Shown here piece after piece: positions 51,699 to 60,867 of a stretch of DNA of 64,000 nucleotides (its first letter is position 1; the number at the start of each line of letters is the position of its first letter). A program made the position numbers and the translations under genes. This DNA comes from Labrys monachus (lineage in GTDB: Bacteria > Pseudomonadota > Alphaproteobacteria > Rhizobiales > Labraceae). The stretch spans positions 353,043-417,042 of the forward strand of contig NZ_JAUSVK010000001.1 of assembly GCF_030814655.1 (NCBI RefSeq), in the 5' to 3' direction. The notes below the pieces were generated by a model. That model saw nothing but the letters and a program-made list of their open reading frames with translations, was not told the DNA's origin and did no database searches.

Positions 51699-53429
51699 CT
51701 ATCCGGGCAGGCCGCCTGCCGCCCTTCCGTTCCCCCGCAGCGCCTCGATCGCCCGCAATTGCGCCGCGAGCCCCGGGCCGTCGGCCGGGAAGGCGCCGTC
51801 GAGCGCGGCGGTGCCGACGGTGAAGGCGGCCGCCCCGCCGGCCGCTGCGGCGCCGATGCGCTCGGCGCGGTCGATCGAGCCGGCGACGATGACGGGCTTG
51901 CCGATGGCGGCGCATATTTGCGCGATCAGCGCCGGCGCATCGCCCTGGAAACGGTAGGCCAGGAGATCGAGGCCGTGCACGCCGTCGAGCGCGGCGAGGT
52001 TCCGCGCTCTGGCGACGATCTCCTCGGCCGTGCCTTCGAGCCGGCTCGGATGGCCGGCGATCCGGCCGGGGAAGGGATAATAGCGGATGGCGCTGCCGCG
52101 GATGATCGGTAGGACGACCGCCGGCCGCGTGCCGCCCATCAGCACGTCGACGCCGAGGGCGAGGGCGGCGCGGGCCGAAGCGGCCTCGCTCTCTTCGTCG
52201 AGGCTGACCACTTCGAGATAGGTCCGCGCGCCGCCGGCCCGGATCGCGTCGGCGAGGCGGTGCAGGGCCTCGAGCGGCAGGCCGACATCCTTGAAGCCGA
52301 TATGGCGGACGCCGGCGCCGAGCGCCTCGGCCAGCCTCTCCTGCGCGTCGGGGACGGTGCGGTCCTGCCGGGTGAGCATGAAGATGAAGTCGGGCACGCC
52401 GCCGCGCGGAGCCGGCGCGGCGGCCGCCATCGCCACCGCCTGCTTCAGCGCATAAGCCAGGCTCGCATGGGAGGCGCGGCCGGTGCCGGCGATGTCATAG
52501 GCCGTGCCGTGGTCGACGGAGGTGCGGATGAAGGGCAGGCCGACGGTGACGTTCACGCCGTGGTCGACGCCGAGATATTTGACCGGGATGAGCCCCTGGT
52601 CGTGATATTGCGCCACGACGATGTCGAAGGCGCCGCGCCGCGCCCGCATGAACACGGTATCGCCGGGCCAGGGGCCGGAGGCGTCGATGCCTTCGGCCCG
52701 CGCCGCCGCGATGGCCGGGGCGATGATGTCGAGGTCCTCGCGGCCGAACAAGCCATTCTCGCCGGCATGCGGATTGAGGCCGGCGACGGCGACGCGCGGC
52801 CGGTCGATGCCGAAGGCGCGGCAGGCATCGCGGGCAAGGCGGATGGCGCGCAATTCGCTCTCGACCGTTACCGCGCGGATCGCCTCGGCGAGCGGGACAT
52901 GGATGGAGACGAGCAGCACCCGCAGCTCGTCATTGGCCAGCATCATCGCGAAGTCGCGCGTGCCCGAGCGGTCGGCCAGGATCTCGGTGTGGCCGGGATA
53001 GGCGATGCCGGCGGCGCGCATCGCCTCCTTGGTGATCGGCGCGGTGACGATGCCGGCGATCCGGCCGGCGAGCGCGAGGTCGATGGCGCGCAGGATATAG
53101 GCGTAGGAGGCGGCGCCCGCGCGGGCGTCGACCCGGCCGAAGGCGAGGTCCGGCGGCAGGGGCTCGCCGGTTTGCAGGACGGGAAGGGCGCCGCGCCGCC
53201 AGATCTCGTCGAGGCCCGCGAAGCTGTCGTCGACGGCCTCGACGGCGAGGCCGGGGGCGACGATCGCTGCGGCCCGCCGCAGCATGCCGGCATCGCCGAC
53301 GACGATGAAGGGATCGGCCGGCCGATCGCCGTCCGCCGCGAGCCTAGCGACGATTTCGGGGCCGATGCCGGCGGGATCGCCCATGGTGATGGCGAGCGGA
53401 GGCCGGGAGGCGGGGACGGGAGCGTTCAT
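51699..53429 (-). CDS. PdxA-family dehydrogenase fused to a C-terminal TIM-barrel-like domain
   Basis: At 576 residues it is about 240 longer than PdxA. Residues 1 to about 335 are a full PdxA domain: ITMGDPAGIGPEI, VTAPITKEAMRAAGIAYPGHTE, VAGLNPHAGENGLFGRED, AQYHDQGLIPVK and TSVDHGTAYDIAGTG, with the His metal ligands present. Residues from about 350 (DFIFMLTRQDRTVPDAQERLAEALGAGVRHIGFKD) to the end look like a TIM-barrel-type domain (LEVVSLDEESE, GVDVLMGGTRP, VIVAGSIDRAERIGAAAAGGAAAFTVGTA). PdxA2-type members act on phosphorylated tetronates. The LysR gene precedes it by 70 bases. Confidence 0.82.
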   Translation of the reverse strand: MNAPVPASRPPLAITMGDPAGIGPEIVARLAADGDRPADPFIVVGDAGMLRRAAAIVAPGLAVEAVDDSFAGLDEIWRRGALPVLQTGEPLPPDLAFGRVDARAGAASYAYILRAIDLALAGRIAGIVTAPITKEAMRAAGIAYPGHTEILADRSGTRDFAMMLANDELRVLLVSIHVPLAEAIRAVTVESELRAIRLARDACRAFGIDRPRVAVAGLNPHAGENGLFGREDLDIIAPAIAAARAEGIDASGPWPGDTVFMRARRGAFDIVVAQYHDQGLIPVKYLGVDHGVNVTVGLPFIRTSVDHGTAYDIAGTGRASHASLAYALKQAVAMAAAAPAPRGGVPDFIFMLTRQDRTVPDAQERLAEALGAGVRHIGFKDVGLPLEALHRLADAIRAGGARTYLEVVSLDEESEAASARAALALGVDVLMGGTRPAVVLPIIRGSAIRYYPFPGRIAGHPSRLEGTAEEIVARARNLAALDGVHGLDLLAYRFQGDAPALIAQICAAIGKPVIVAGSIDRAERIGAAAAGGAAAFTVGTAALDGAFPADGPGLAAQLRAIEALRGNGRAAGGLPG

Positions 53430-53499
53430 CGGATCTGTTCAACCTGGGGCGGCGAGGGGCGCGGCACTGCGGCCATCATGGTGCAAGCGGGCCGATCGC

Positions 53500-54396
53500 T
53501 CAACCCGCGGCCTGCCGGTCGAGCCCGTCGCAGCACGACAGGAAGCCGGCGATGCAGGGATTGCTGTTTTCCGGCGACCAGAACAGGATCTGCTCGATGG
53601 CAGGCGGCCGCTCCACCGGCCTGAACACCGCGCCCTCGATCTGGGAGCGCCGCATCGAGGCGGGAACCAGCGCGATGCCGAGGCCCTCGGCGACGAAATT
53701 GACGATGGTCTGCTGCAGATAGACCTCGAGGCCGATGATCGGGGTGAAGCCGGCTTCCCGGCAGCGCCCGACGATGGTGTCGTGCAGGCTCGGCGCCTGC
53801 TGGCGCGGCACGATCAGGAAGCGCTCCTCGGCGAGGTCCTCCATCTTCACCCGCCTTGCCCGCGCCAGCCGGTGGCGCTCCGGCAGCACCAGGCTGAGCG
53901 GTTCGCTCAGCAGCGTGCGCGTGGCGAAGCGGGCCGTCTCGGCGCCGGGAAAGCTGATGGCGATGTCCACCGCGCCATCCCTGAGATCGCGCTCCAGCGC
54001 GCTCGGCATCAGCTCCCGCACATGCAGCGCCACTGCGGGGAACGCCTTGCGGTAGCGCTTGGCGAGGGCGGGCACCACGCTGTAGGCCGCGCACATGGTG
54101 AAGCCCATGGTCAGCTCGCCGACCTCCCCGCGCCCGGCGGCGGAAGCGTTGCGCCGCGCCTGCGAGACCAGGCGCAGGATGCCGGCGGCGTCGCCGAGGA
54201 ACTGGCGGCCGGCCGCGGTGAGCTCGACCCCCTTGGGGGTGCGCTCGAACAGCACGGTGCCGAGATCGCGTTCGAGCGCCGCGATCTGCCGGCTCAACGG
54301 CGGCTGCGACATGTTGAGCCGCTCGGCCGCCCGCCCGAAATTGCCGGCAGCGGCCAGGGTGCAGAAATAGCGGATCTGGTTCAGCGTGATGTCCAT
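53500..54396 (-). CDS. LysR-family transcriptional regulator
   Basis: A 298-residue LysR regulator: LNQIRYFCTLAAAGNFGRAAERLNMSQPPLSRQIAALERDLGTVLFERTPKGVELTAAG is the DNA-binding domain; the effector domain starts about residue 92 (GELTMGFTMCAAYSVVPALAKRYRKAFP). It lies between the isochorismatase gene and the PdxA fusion on the same strand. A palindrome with a T-N11-A pattern overlaps its start codon, so self-control is likely. Confidence 0.92.
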   Translation of the reverse strand: MDITLNQIRYFCTLAAAGNFGRAAERLNMSQPPLSRQIAALERDLGTVLFERTPKGVELTAAGRQFLGDAAGILRLVSQARRNASAAGRGEVGELTMGFTMCAAYSVVPALAKRYRKAFPAVALHVRELMPSALERDLRDGAVDIAISFPGAETARFATRTLLSEPLSLVLPERHRLARARRVKMEDLAEERFLIVPRQQAPSLHDTIVGRCREAGFTPIIGLEVYLQQTIVNFVAEGLGIALVPASMRRSQIEGAVFRPVERPPAIEQILFWSPENSNPCIAGFLSCCDGLDRQAAG

Positions 54397-54409
54397 ACCC
54401 GCAGGGTAT
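54395..54409. promoter_or_regulatory. LysR-type palindrome ATACCC-GCA-GGGTAT
   Basis: A perfect inverted repeat with six-base arms that also gives the LysR signature T-N11-A (T54396 to A54408). It overlaps the start codon of the LysR gene. Confidence 0.6.
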
Positions 54410-54451
54410 CACATTCGCCGGGAGAGCCGGGCCCCGCCCGCGGTCCCTGGG

Positions 54452-55135
54452 TCAGCGCGGCGCGGCGCGTTTCAGGCCGCCGATCACGTCCTGCGCGGTG
54501 GCGACGACGCCGAAGATGCCGTCCTCGACCGTCACCATATGGACGGCGGCGGCGTGGGCGTAGGCGTCGCCGCTGGCGCAGGCGTCCTCGATCAGCAGGC
54601 ATTGGAAGTTGCGGTCGGCCGCCTCGCGCAGGGTGGTGTGCACGCAGACATCGGTGGTGCAGCCGGTGAAGAGCAGATGGGTGATGCCCCTGGCCCGCAG
54701 CACATGCTCCAGGTCGGTATGGGTGAAGGCGCCGTTGGCGGTCTTGTCGACGATGACGTCGCCCGGCGCGACGTCGATCTCCGGCACGATCTCGAAGCCC
54801 GGCGAGGAGCGCACGAGGATATCGGTGCCGTCGAGCCCGGCGCGCTTGCGCCGCCAATGCTCGTAGGGCGTCATGTCGGCGAGGTCGGCGCGGTAGCCCT
54901 GGCGGGTATGGACGATCAGGCAGCCGGCCGAGCGGGCGGCGGCGATGACGGCATTGACCGCCGGCAGGATGGCGCGCAGCGGTGCGGGATCATAGCCCTT
55001 GCGGGCGAAATAGCCGTCGGGCGAGAGGAAATCGACCTGGAGGTCGATCACCAGCAGCGCCGTGCACGCCGGCAGGAGCCTGCCGTCATAGGGATAGTCG
55101 AAGGGGCGGGCGGCAATGGCGGTCGGCGAAGGCAT
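54452..55135 (-). CDS. Isochorismatase-family cysteine hydrolase
   Basis: A 227-residue amidase/hydrolase. The catalytic set is visible: Asp31 in LLVIDLQVDF, Lys131 in VDKTANGAFTHTDL and Cys164 in TGCTTDVCVHTT. Family members hydrolyse C-N bonds in biuret, nicotinamide, maleamate or ureidoacrylate. The late segment VTVEDGIFGVVATAQDVI is typical. ATG 55135 was chosen because the upstream extension is Arg/Pro-rich and lies in the divergent promoter region. The substrate is unknown. Confidence 0.9.
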   Translation of the reverse strand: MPSPTAIAARPFDYPYDGRLLPACTALLVIDLQVDFLSPDGYFARKGYDPAPLRAILPAVNAVIAAARSAGCLIVHTRQGYRADLADMTPYEHWRRKRAGLDGTDILVRSSPGFEIVPEIDVAPGDVIVDKTANGAFTHTDLEHVLRARGITHLLFTGCTTDVCVHTTLREAADRNFQCLLIEDACASGDAYAHAAAVHMVTVEDGIFGVVATAQDVIGGLKRAAPR

Positions 55136-55310
55136 CGGTATTCTCTTCGGTATCGGGCGTCCGGCGGCGGCGGACGGAGGGCCTGCCCGGCCGCGCCGCA
55201 GCCCGGCCGTTCCACGCGCCCGTTCCTGTGGCGGGACCGGCATGATATAGCCGAATTCCGGCTTGTCGACAGGCCGGAGCAGGCGCCTCCGCGACGGAAC
55301 GGACAGGGAC

Positions 55311-56102
55311 ATGACGAACGATCAGCTGCCGGTCGCCGATCCGTGGTTCGCGATCACCGAGGTCGAGCCGGGCCTTCATCGCATCACCGAGCCGCATTGC
55401 GTCAGGCTGGTCCGCGCCAATTGCTTCCTCGTCAAGGGCACGACGCATGATCTGCTGGTCGACAGCGGCATGGGGGTCGGCCGGCTGCGGCCGGCGCTCG
55501 CGCCGCTGCTCGACAAGCCGCTGATCCTGTTTTCGACCCATGCCCATCTCGACCACAGGGGCGGGCATTGGGAGTTTCCGGACGCCGAGATCCTGGTCCA
55601 TCCCGCCGAGGCCGGCGACCTCCGCGCACCCGACGCGCAAAAAGGACTGAGCTTCGCGCAATTCGCGCCGGACCAGCGCGCCCGGCTGGCGGCGGCCGGC
55701 TTCGACACGCAAGGCTGGCTCGTCGACGCCGTGCCCTGGCGGGGCTACGATCTCGACGGCTACCGGCTCGAAGGCGCGGAGCCGACCCGGCTCGTCGGCG
55801 AGGGCGACGTCGTCGACATCGGCTCCCGCCGCTTCACCGTGCTGCATCTGCCCGGCCATTCGCCCGGCAGCATCGCCGTCTGGGAAGCGGAGACGGGCAC
55901 CCTGATCGGCGGCGACGCCATCTATGACGGCATCCTGATCGACGACCTGCCCGGCGGCGACGTCGCCGCCTATGTCGAGACCATGCGCCGGCTCGCCGGC
56001 CTGCCGGTGCGCGTCGTGCATGGCGGGCACCGGGACAGCTTCGGGCGCGAACGCCTCGCCGAGATCGTCAGGGGCTATCTCGAAAGCCGCGGCGCGGCCT
56101 GA
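55311..56102 (+). CDS. MBL-fold metallo-hydrolase
   Basis: A 263-residue metallo-beta-lactamase fold protein. The zinc motif is FSTHAHLDHRGGH (His77, His79, Asp81, His82), then VLHLPGHSPGSIAVW supplies the third His, GGDAIYDG the bridging Asp and VHGGHRDSFG the last His. GGACAGGGAC before ATG 55311 supports the start. It is divergent from the isochorismatase gene. It is probably a hydrolase of thioesters or lactones; as it stands, lactonase activity cannot be excluded. Confidence 0.9.
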   Translation: MTNDQLPVADPWFAITEVEPGLHRITEPHCVRLVRANCFLVKGTTHDLLVDSGMGVGRLRPALAPLLDKPLILFSTHAHLDHRGGHWEFPDAEILVHPAEAGDLRAPDAQKGLSFAQFAPDQRARLAAAGFDTQGWLVDAVPWRGYDLDGYRLEGAEPTRLVGEGDVVDIGSRRFTVLHLPGHSPGSIAVWEAETGTLIGGDAIYDGILIDDLPGGDVAAYVETMRRLAGLPVRVVHGGHRDSFGRERLAEIVRGYLESRGAA

Positions 56103-56259
56103 TCCCAGAATTTCTGCGGGGCAGACTTGTTGCTTGCCGGCCGGTGCGGTAGACTTCAAGAAAACTTTCTATACATCAGCTTCAAGCAAAGACGTTTTGA
56201 CCGATTCGGGAAACCGTTTCACGGCGTCGTCGCTGTGCGGGCAAACAAGCGGGGGATCC

Positions 56260-57351
56260 ATGTCGGTTGTGCAGGTCGGGTCCCTTCGGTGGTTCGATTC
56301 GCCCTATGTCCAGGACGGTGATCCCCTCCTCATCAACAGCTATTCGACCTTGCGCGCGCCGCCCGAGCCGGACTTTCCCCATGAATTGCACAATCGGCGC
56401 GATCGAAGCCATCCGGAGATGGTCCGGCAGTTGTGGGGCTTCCGCCGCTATGTGGAGGGGCGCGGCGACGGCGAGATGACGTCGATACGCTATCACCTGC
56501 TGCGTCATATCGACAGGACCAGGGTTCAGTTCGCCCTCACCGTCGAACCGCGGCATCTGGTGGCGTTCGCCGCCTGGGCACGGCGGGCGAACACGATTCA
56601 TTTCCTGCCGGTCAGTTCGGTGCACGATCCGGCCGGCGCCGTCCTCATCGACATCGAGGGGCGGACGGACGACGATGCCGCGCTGCCCTATCCGCCCGAT
56701 GCGCATGAACGCAAGCAGAGGACGCTGCGCGTGCTCGCCGCCGCGAACGTCAAGACCCTGGGCCGCCTCCCGCCCGTCATCGGCATGGACGAGGTGGTCC
56801 TGCGTCCGGCGCGCGAGGTCGCCGGCCGGGCCATGGCCCTGATGATCGTCGCCGCGCAAGCGGAGGCGTGGATGCGCGGCATGCCGGAGGCGATCCCCGG
56901 CATGCATGCCCGCTTTGCCAAGGGCAAGGCCTTCCTCACCGGGGAAGAGCTCCTCTTTCTCGCCGAACGCTCCCCCGATCCCGGCCTTCTCGCGGATATG
57001 GACGCCCGCTATGAAGACCTGAACCTGCTTCTCTGGGCGTTGGGCCACCACCGCGAATTGTCGGAGCCGCGGACCATCGCCGATGCCGCCGAGCTCGCCG
57101 CAACGGTGGAGAGGATGTGCATGCTGCCGCAGACGCTCGACCAGGCGAGCCTGCGTCCGACGGACGAGATCCTCGACGTGCTCGACTATCATTACCGGCT
57201 GCATTGGTCGGTCCGGCAGGCCTCTCTCGACAACCGCATCCTTCCCGGCATCGACGCCTCCATCGTGTTCGAACGCCATCGCGCGCTGAACTGGCTGACC
57301 GGCTTCCAGAACGTGGATGAGCCCTGGGACGATGTCGACACCCCGACCTGA
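56260..57351 (+). CDS. DUF4272 domain-containing protein
   Basis: A 363-residue protein whose C-terminal half fits DUF4272: DAHERKQRTLRVLAAANVKTLGRLPPVIGMDEVVLRPAREVAGRAMALM, DLNLLLWALGHH and the closing LDNRILPGIDASIVFERHRALNWLTGF. The N-terminal part (SYSTLRAPPEPDFPHELHNRRDRSHPEM) is more variable. GGGGGA precedes ATG 56260. No function is known for the family. It is transcribed alone. Confidence 0.85.
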   Translation: MSVVQVGSLRWFDSPYVQDGDPLLINSYSTLRAPPEPDFPHELHNRRDRSHPEMVRQLWGFRRYVEGRGDGEMTSIRYHLLRHIDRTRVQFALTVEPRHLVAFAAWARRANTIHFLPVSSVHDPAGAVLIDIEGRTDDDAALPYPPDAHERKQRTLRVLAAANVKTLGRLPPVIGMDEVVLRPAREVAGRAMALMIVAAQAEAWMRGMPEAIPGMHARFAKGKAFLTGEELLFLAERSPDPGLLADMDARYEDLNLLLWALGHHRELSEPRTIADAAELAATVERMCMLPQTLDQASLRPTDEILDVLDYHYRLHWSVRQASLDNRILPGIDASIVFERHRALNWLTGFQNVDEPWDDVDTPT

Positions 57352-57670
57352 GGTTTTCGAGGGCGACAGCAGGAGGGGACGACGAGCCCGCGACGGCCAG
57401 CCGGTTGGCGCCTCGGGCCAGCGGAGGCGCCCGGAAGGCGGATCCCGCCTGTCTGTATGTCGCACCTTCATTGTCTTGATTTTGTATGCATACAATATTA
57501 GATCAAATGCGCGGCGCAGGGCGCCGCGCGCTTCTACGGCGGCATTTCGGGCTGCGCTTCGGCAAAAGTAGCCGAAATCTATGCGGGCCGGCGGAGCGGA
57601 CGCTCAATGTATGGATCTATGATGCATACATTGTCTGCGGAGCGGGCGAGCCCGACAGGGAGACAGGGTG
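57352..57670. promoter_or_regulatory. Upstream region of DUF983 gene with two TGTATG/CATACA operators
   Basis: This 319-base gap has no gene. Site 1 is the perfect palindrome TTGTATGCATACAA (57482-57495). Site 2 is AATGTATG-N11-CATACATT (57606-57632), ending about 38 bases before the next start codon. The arms are the same in both, as for a GntR/FadR-type dimer. A GCGCCGCGCGC hairpin region lies between them. Confidence 0.7.
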
Positions 57671-58090
57671 ATGGAAGAACATTCGGCGGCATCCCAATCG
57701 ATCTGGCGCGTCGGCCTGCGCGGGCGGTGTCCGCGCTGCGGCGAGGGCCACCTCTTCAACGGCTTCCTCAGGCTGGCGCCGAAATGCAATGCCTGCGGCC
57801 TCGACTTCTCCTTCGCCGATCCGGCCGACGGCCCGGCCTTCTTCGTGATGATGACGATGGCCTTTCCCGCCACCGGCTTCGGCCTGTGGATGGAGCTGAC
57901 CTACAATCCGCCCGTCTGGGTGCATTTCGTCACCACGCTGCCCTTCCTGCTGCTGTGCTGCATTCCCATCCTCAGGCCGATCAAGGGCGTGCTGGTGGCG
58001 AGCCAATACATCAACAAGGCCGAGGAGGGGCGCCTGGTGACCGCAGATGCCGCTGCCTCCCATGCCGGCCAGGCCGTGCGGCCGACATGA
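57671..58090 (+). CDS. DUF983 family membrane protein
   Basis: A 139-residue protein with a zinc-ribbon-like start (GRCPRCGEGHLF...CNACGLDF, two CxxC pairs) followed by two hydrophobic helices (PAFFVMMTMAFPATGFGLWM and FVTTLPFLLLCCIPIL). This is the DUF983 layout. The family often neighbours cytochrome oxidase genes, but here it stands beside an oxygenase-like gene. The start is ATG 57671 (or GTG 57668), with GGGAGACAGGG upstream. It is probably controlled through the TGTATG/CATACA sites. Confidence 0.88.
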   Translation: MEEHSAASQSIWRVGLRGRCPRCGEGHLFNGFLRLAPKCNACGLDFSFADPADGPAFFVMMTMAFPATGFGLWMELTYNPPVWVHFVTTLPFLLLCCIPILRPIKGVLVASQYINKAEEGRLVTADAAASHAGQAVRPT

Positions 58091-58155
58091 TGGACGAAGG
58101 CCTCGCTGCGATTGTAAGGATTGCGGATCGATAGACCCGCGAAGGGCGCGCCGCC

Positions 58156-59064
58156 ATGTATTCTCCCGCCGACGTGCCCGTCTCTCCGCGCGCGTTCCAC
58201 GACAGCCTCTATGACGGCGCAGTGATCCGGTTCGGGGACCTCGCGCCGATGGCGGGGCTGATCGCCTTCACGCGGGCGTTCCTCGAAGAGGGGCTGGCGC
58301 CGCACGCCCCGGCGGAGATCCACCGCCATCTCGACCATGGCGGGCAGGTGGAGACGTTCTCCGGCCTGGAAAAGGCCTTCGCGCAGTCGGCCGAGGTGCA
58401 GCGCCTGTGGGCCGGCGTCTTCGCCGGCGCCGGGCTCGATCCCGGACGGATCGCCCGCGACAAGCTGCATCTGCGCTTCCAGCCGCATCAGGATCCCGGC
58501 GCCGGACTGCCGCGCACGCGCTCGACCGCCACCATCGCCTTCCACCGCGACACCTGGGGATCCAATCTCTATGCGCAGGTCAATTGGTGGGCGCCGGTCT
58601 ATCCGATCACGGCGGGGCGGACCTTCGCGATCTTTCCGGACCTGTGGTCGCGGCCGGTGCCCAACACCAGCGCGGCCTTCGACCTCGAAGCCGTGCTGGC
58701 CCGCACCAGGACGGCCGGGCGCCACGCCATGAGCGCCGACGACGCCATTCCGCATCTTTCCGGCGAGGTCGATGTCGGCACCATCGTCCCCGTCGTCATC
58801 GATCCCGGCGAGGTGATCGCCTTCTCCGGCGCCCACGCCCATGCCGGCGTGCCCAATGCCACCGGCCTGACGCGGATCTCGCTGGAGACGCGGACGCTGT
58901 GGATCGACGATGTCCGCGACGGGCGCGGCGCGCCGAACCTCGACGGAGCGGCGCCGTGGGCGGCGCCGGGCTGGTTCCGGCGCGTCAGCGATGGCGAGAA
59001 ACTCACCGCTCTGCTCGGCGTCGAGGCGATCGAGCCCTATCGCGGCGTTCCCCCGCCGGAATAG
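58156..59064 (+). CDS. Probable Fe(II)/2-oxoglutarate dioxygenase-like protein
   Basis: A 302-residue protein. The facial triad of the cupin-like oxygenases can be read as His130-x-Asp132 in IAFHRDTWGSNLYAQVNWW, a distal His (227 or 229) in IAFSGAHAHAGVPN and Arg240 in GLTRISLETR for 2-oxoglutarate. Segments PITAGRTFAIFPDLW and IDPGEVIAFSGAHAH match the double-stranded beta-helix strands. I do not recognise a named family. It is 65 bases after the DUF983 gene and may share its transcript. Confidence 0.7.
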   Translation: MYSPADVPVSPRAFHDSLYDGAVIRFGDLAPMAGLIAFTRAFLEEGLAPHAPAEIHRHLDHGGQVETFSGLEKAFAQSAEVQRLWAGVFAGAGLDPGRIARDKLHLRFQPHQDPGAGLPRTRSTATIAFHRDTWGSNLYAQVNWWAPVYPITAGRTFAIFPDLWSRPVPNTSAAFDLEAVLARTRTAGRHAMSADDAIPHLSGEVDVGTIVPVVIDPGEVIAFSGAHAHAGVPNATGLTRISLETRTLWIDDVRDGRGAPNLDGAAPWAAPGWFRRVSDGEKLTALLGVEAIEPYRGVPPPE

Positions 59065-59072
59065 GCGCCGCC

Positions 59073-60536
59073 TCAGATGGCGACTTCGGCGGCGCGCCGC
59101 TGCTTGTTCCGGCGCCCGCTCATGGCGTCGCCGGCATTGGCGGGCAGCTTGGCGCAGACGGGCGCGGCCAGCAGCGAGATCGCGGTGACGACGATGAAGG
59201 CCACCGAGAAATCGCCGAGCGCCGGGTGGAGATGCCCGCTGACCAGGCGCGAGGCGGTCAGCGCCATGGCGCCGGCGCAGATGCCGAAGGACAGCATCAA
59301 TTGCTGGAAGGTGGTGTAGAAACTGTTCGCCGAGGAGGTCCGTGTCGGCGGGATGTCGTCATAGGCCACGGTGTTGTAGGCGGTGAACTGCAGCGACATC
59401 GAGAAGCCGCAGACCATGAGCACCAGGAAGATCGCCCATTGCGGCCAGTCGGGCCGGAAGGTCGCGCAGGCCGCGTAGAGGAGGCTCGACAGCACGCCGT
59501 TCCAGACCAGCGTCGTGCGGAAGCCGAAACGCCGCAGCACCGGCTTGGCGGCGGCCTTCATCAGCATCGAGCCCCCGGCGGTGGCGAGGGTGAGCAGGCC
59601 GCTCTCGGCGGCGGACATGCCGAAGCCGATCTGCATCATCAGCGGCAGCAGGAAGGGCTGGGCGCCCTGGGTGATGCGCGACAGCGAGCCGGCGATCACC
59701 GAAATGCGGAAGGTGCGCACCCGCATCAGCGAGAGATCGAGGATGGGGGCGAAATCGCGCGGGCGCCGGGCATGGACCACATAGGCCGCGCCGCTGGCGA
59801 TGCCGAGGACAATGAGCGCGAAGGCGAGCGGCGCCTCTTCGAGCGCGCCGCGGCTGGTCATCTCGAAGCCGAACAGCAGGAAGGACAGCGAAATGCCGGA
59901 GAGGACGAAGCCCATGAGGTCGAAGGGCTCGCGCTTGTGCTCGCGCATGTTGGGAATGAAGATCTGCGTCAGCACGATGCCGAGGACGCTGATGGGCACG
60001 TTGATGTAGAAGATCCAGCGCCAGTCGAGATAGGTCACGATCAGGCCGCCCACCGGCGGGCCGAGGATGGGCCCGATCAGCGCCGGCACCAGCAGCCAGC
60101 TCATGGCGGAGACCATGTCCTTCTTCTCGACCGTGCGCAGCAGGACGAGCCGGCCGACCGGCATCATCATTGCGCCGCCGGCGCCCTGGAGCAGCCTCGC
60201 GCCGACCAGGAAGGGCAGGGTCGGCGCCTGCGCGCACAGGACGGAGCCGAGCACGAAGACGATGATCGCGCAGGTGAACACCGTCCGCGCGCCGAAGCGG
60301 TCCGCCACCTTGCCGCTGGCCGGAATGAGCACCGCCAGGCTCAGCAGATAGGACGTCAGCGCGATGCTCATATGGGCGGGCGAGACGTCGAAGGAGTGCG
60401 CCATGGTCGGCAGCGCCGTCGCCAGCACCGTGGCGTCGAGCTGCTCCATGAACATGGCGCTGGCGATGATGAGGGCGATAGTCCTGAAATTGGGCCTGGC
60501 GAGCTGAGGCACCGGACCGGCTGTTACGTCCGACAT
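59073..60536 (-). CDS. MFS multidrug exporter, DHA2 (EmrB/QacA) family
   Basis: A 487-residue transporter with about 14 hydrophobic helices. LDATVLATALPTMAHSF is motif D1 of DHA2 exporters; GKVADRFGARTVF is the helix 2-3 loop motif; LLVPALIGPILGPPVGGLIVTYLDWRWIFYINVPI is the antiporter motif C region. It would export hydrophobic compounds using the proton gradient. I chose ATG 60536 (MSDVTAGP) over 60602. It converges with the oxygenase-like gene with only eight bases between stops. Confidence 0.92.
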   Translation of the reverse strand: MSDVTAGPVPQLARPNFRTIALIIASAMFMEQLDATVLATALPTMAHSFDVSPAHMSIALTSYLLSLAVLIPASGKVADRFGARTVFTCAIIVFVLGSVLCAQAPTLPFLVGARLLQGAGGAMMMPVGRLVLLRTVEKKDMVSAMSWLLVPALIGPILGPPVGGLIVTYLDWRWIFYINVPISVLGIVLTQIFIPNMREHKREPFDLMGFVLSGISLSFLLFGFEMTSRGALEEAPLAFALIVLGIASGAAYVVHARRPRDFAPILDLSLMRVRTFRISVIAGSLSRITQGAQPFLLPLMMQIGFGMSAAESGLLTLATAGGSMLMKAAAKPVLRRFGFRTTLVWNGVLSSLLYAACATFRPDWPQWAIFLVLMVCGFSMSLQFTAYNTVAYDDIPPTRTSSANSFYTTFQQLMLSFGICAGAMALTASRLVSGHLHPALGDFSVAFIVVTAISLLAAPVCAKLPANAGDAMSGRRNKQRRAAEVAI

Positions 60537-60867
60537 GGAAAAGGGCAATTCATGACAAAGGACCCGCTCGCGCGGACCACTAAAAATCGCCGGCGAAAGC
60601 ACGTCGACTTCGGCCGGTCATCAAGGCAGCAAATCGTTATAAGGATGCTTCTGCCCGGCGGAAATGGCAAAAATAGGTTGCCGGCCGCAATAATCGAGAA
60701 TGCAGCCCAGCCATGATCCTGGCGGGTGGCTCGTCCCCGGCGGCGTGCCGAAGGGCTTCCCAGGCCGGGCAGACAGGCGCTGCGGGACGTCTCGCGGCAC
60801 GGCGGCGGGCGAGGCGGCCAAGACGTCGGCTTCGTCGGCGCCGGGGCCTCGCCGTCCGCGCGACAGT
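60537..60867. other. Gap upstream of MFS gene, no gene seen
   Basis: This 331-base gap holds the MFS promoter on the minus strand (AT-richer at 60580-60700) and the 3' flank of the CMD-like gene. Open frames here have no features. No clear operator was seen. Confidence 0.5.
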
